A stretch of 14,477 nucleotides of DNA from assembly GCA_031278055.1 (NCBI GenBank), contig JAITLD010000011.1:1-14477 (forward strand), written 5' to 3'. The position numbers were made by a program, and so were the translations under genes. The DNA is from Rickettsiales bacterium. GTDB taxonomy: Bacteria; Pseudomonadota; Alphaproteobacteria; Rs-D84. Shown here piece after piece: positions 14,337 through 14,477 of this stretch (position 1 is the stretch's first letter; the number at the start of each line of letters is the position of its first letter). A model generated the notes under the pieces. That model had not been told where the DNA came from. It searched no databases and saw only the letters and a program-made list of their open reading frames with translations.

Positions 14337-14477
14337 TTAGTTTATCTTTGACACGAATTTCCCCATAAACTCGGAATTATCATCGTCAATACGAATTGGT
14401 TGATTATCTGGGTCGCTGACATTATCAGATAACAGCAAGCCGTGAGATTCATCATCATCTGTATTCATCCATTTTAT
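14337..14477 (-). CDS. C-terminal end of an unidentified gene (partial)
   Basis: The minus-strand frame is open from the window edge to a TAA at 14337-14339: 46 residues, acidic, including KWMNTDDDESHGLLLSDN and ending KFVSKIN. It could continue beyond the window or be a tiny gene beginning at the ATG at 14466-14468. It has the same AT-rich composition as the cassette downstream and the same orientation, so it may belong to the same acquired segment. I do not recognise the family. Confidence 0.4.
   Translation of the reverse strand: MKWMNTDDDESHGLLLSDNVSDPDNQPIRIDDDNSEFMGKFVSKIN

Overview
The window looks like a chromosomal segment of an uncultured alphaproteobacterium. Three things point there: a class I lysyl-tRNA synthetase (the usual form in alphaproteobacteria, rare in most other bacteria), a CcrM-type adenine methyltransferase, and a TolQ/MotA-like plus OmpA-like gene pair of the kind common in that class. 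Most genes use a GCG/GCC/CCG-rich codon set. The last 2 kb are clearly AT-richer and probably acquired.

Layout. 1-1112 (-) is the N-terminal 370 codons of class I LysRS. It is divergent from an APH-fold kinase (1236-2066, +), with back-to-back sigma-70-type promoters between them. The APH gene overlaps tail-to-tail with a zeta-toxin-like P-loop kinase (2044-2862, -). That kinase starts 3 nt after a CcrM reading frame (2866-3960, -) which is split by one in-frame TAA between the catalytic domain and the C-terminal CcrM domain. A divergent ureohydrolase-fold gene follows on the other strand (4123-4875, +). Next is an inner-membrane proton-channel/peptidoglycan-binding pair (6867-4994, -), then a short AT-rich repeat cluster, then an MprF-flippase-like membrane protein and methionine aminopeptidase joined by a TAATG overlap (8779-7017, -). 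A Tat-exported N-acetylmuramoyl-L-alanine amidase (8822-9967, +) has a promoter so close to its ATG that the mRNA should be leaderless. It converges on a ClpB disaggregase (12043-9980, -) that lacks the N-terminal domain and has a shortened second AAA+ module.

After a 389-bp stretch with no recognisable gene (12044-12432) comes an AT-richer cassette on the minus strand: a TcmP-like (three-Cys-motif partner) methyltransferase-fold protein, abutted by an SPL-like radical SAM protein with a CX3CX3C cysteine loop, and upstream the end of an unidentified gene.

Functional themes. The core genes cover translation (LysRS, Map), cell envelope (amidase, stator-like pair, MprF-like protein), proteostasis (ClpB) and DNA methylation (CcrM). 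The observations most worth a second look are the stop codon inside CcrM with the downstream domain intact and a toxin-like kinase coupled behind it; the TcmP/radical SAM cassette; and the compact ClpB. No tRNA, rRNA, CRISPR array, IS element or replication origin was seen.
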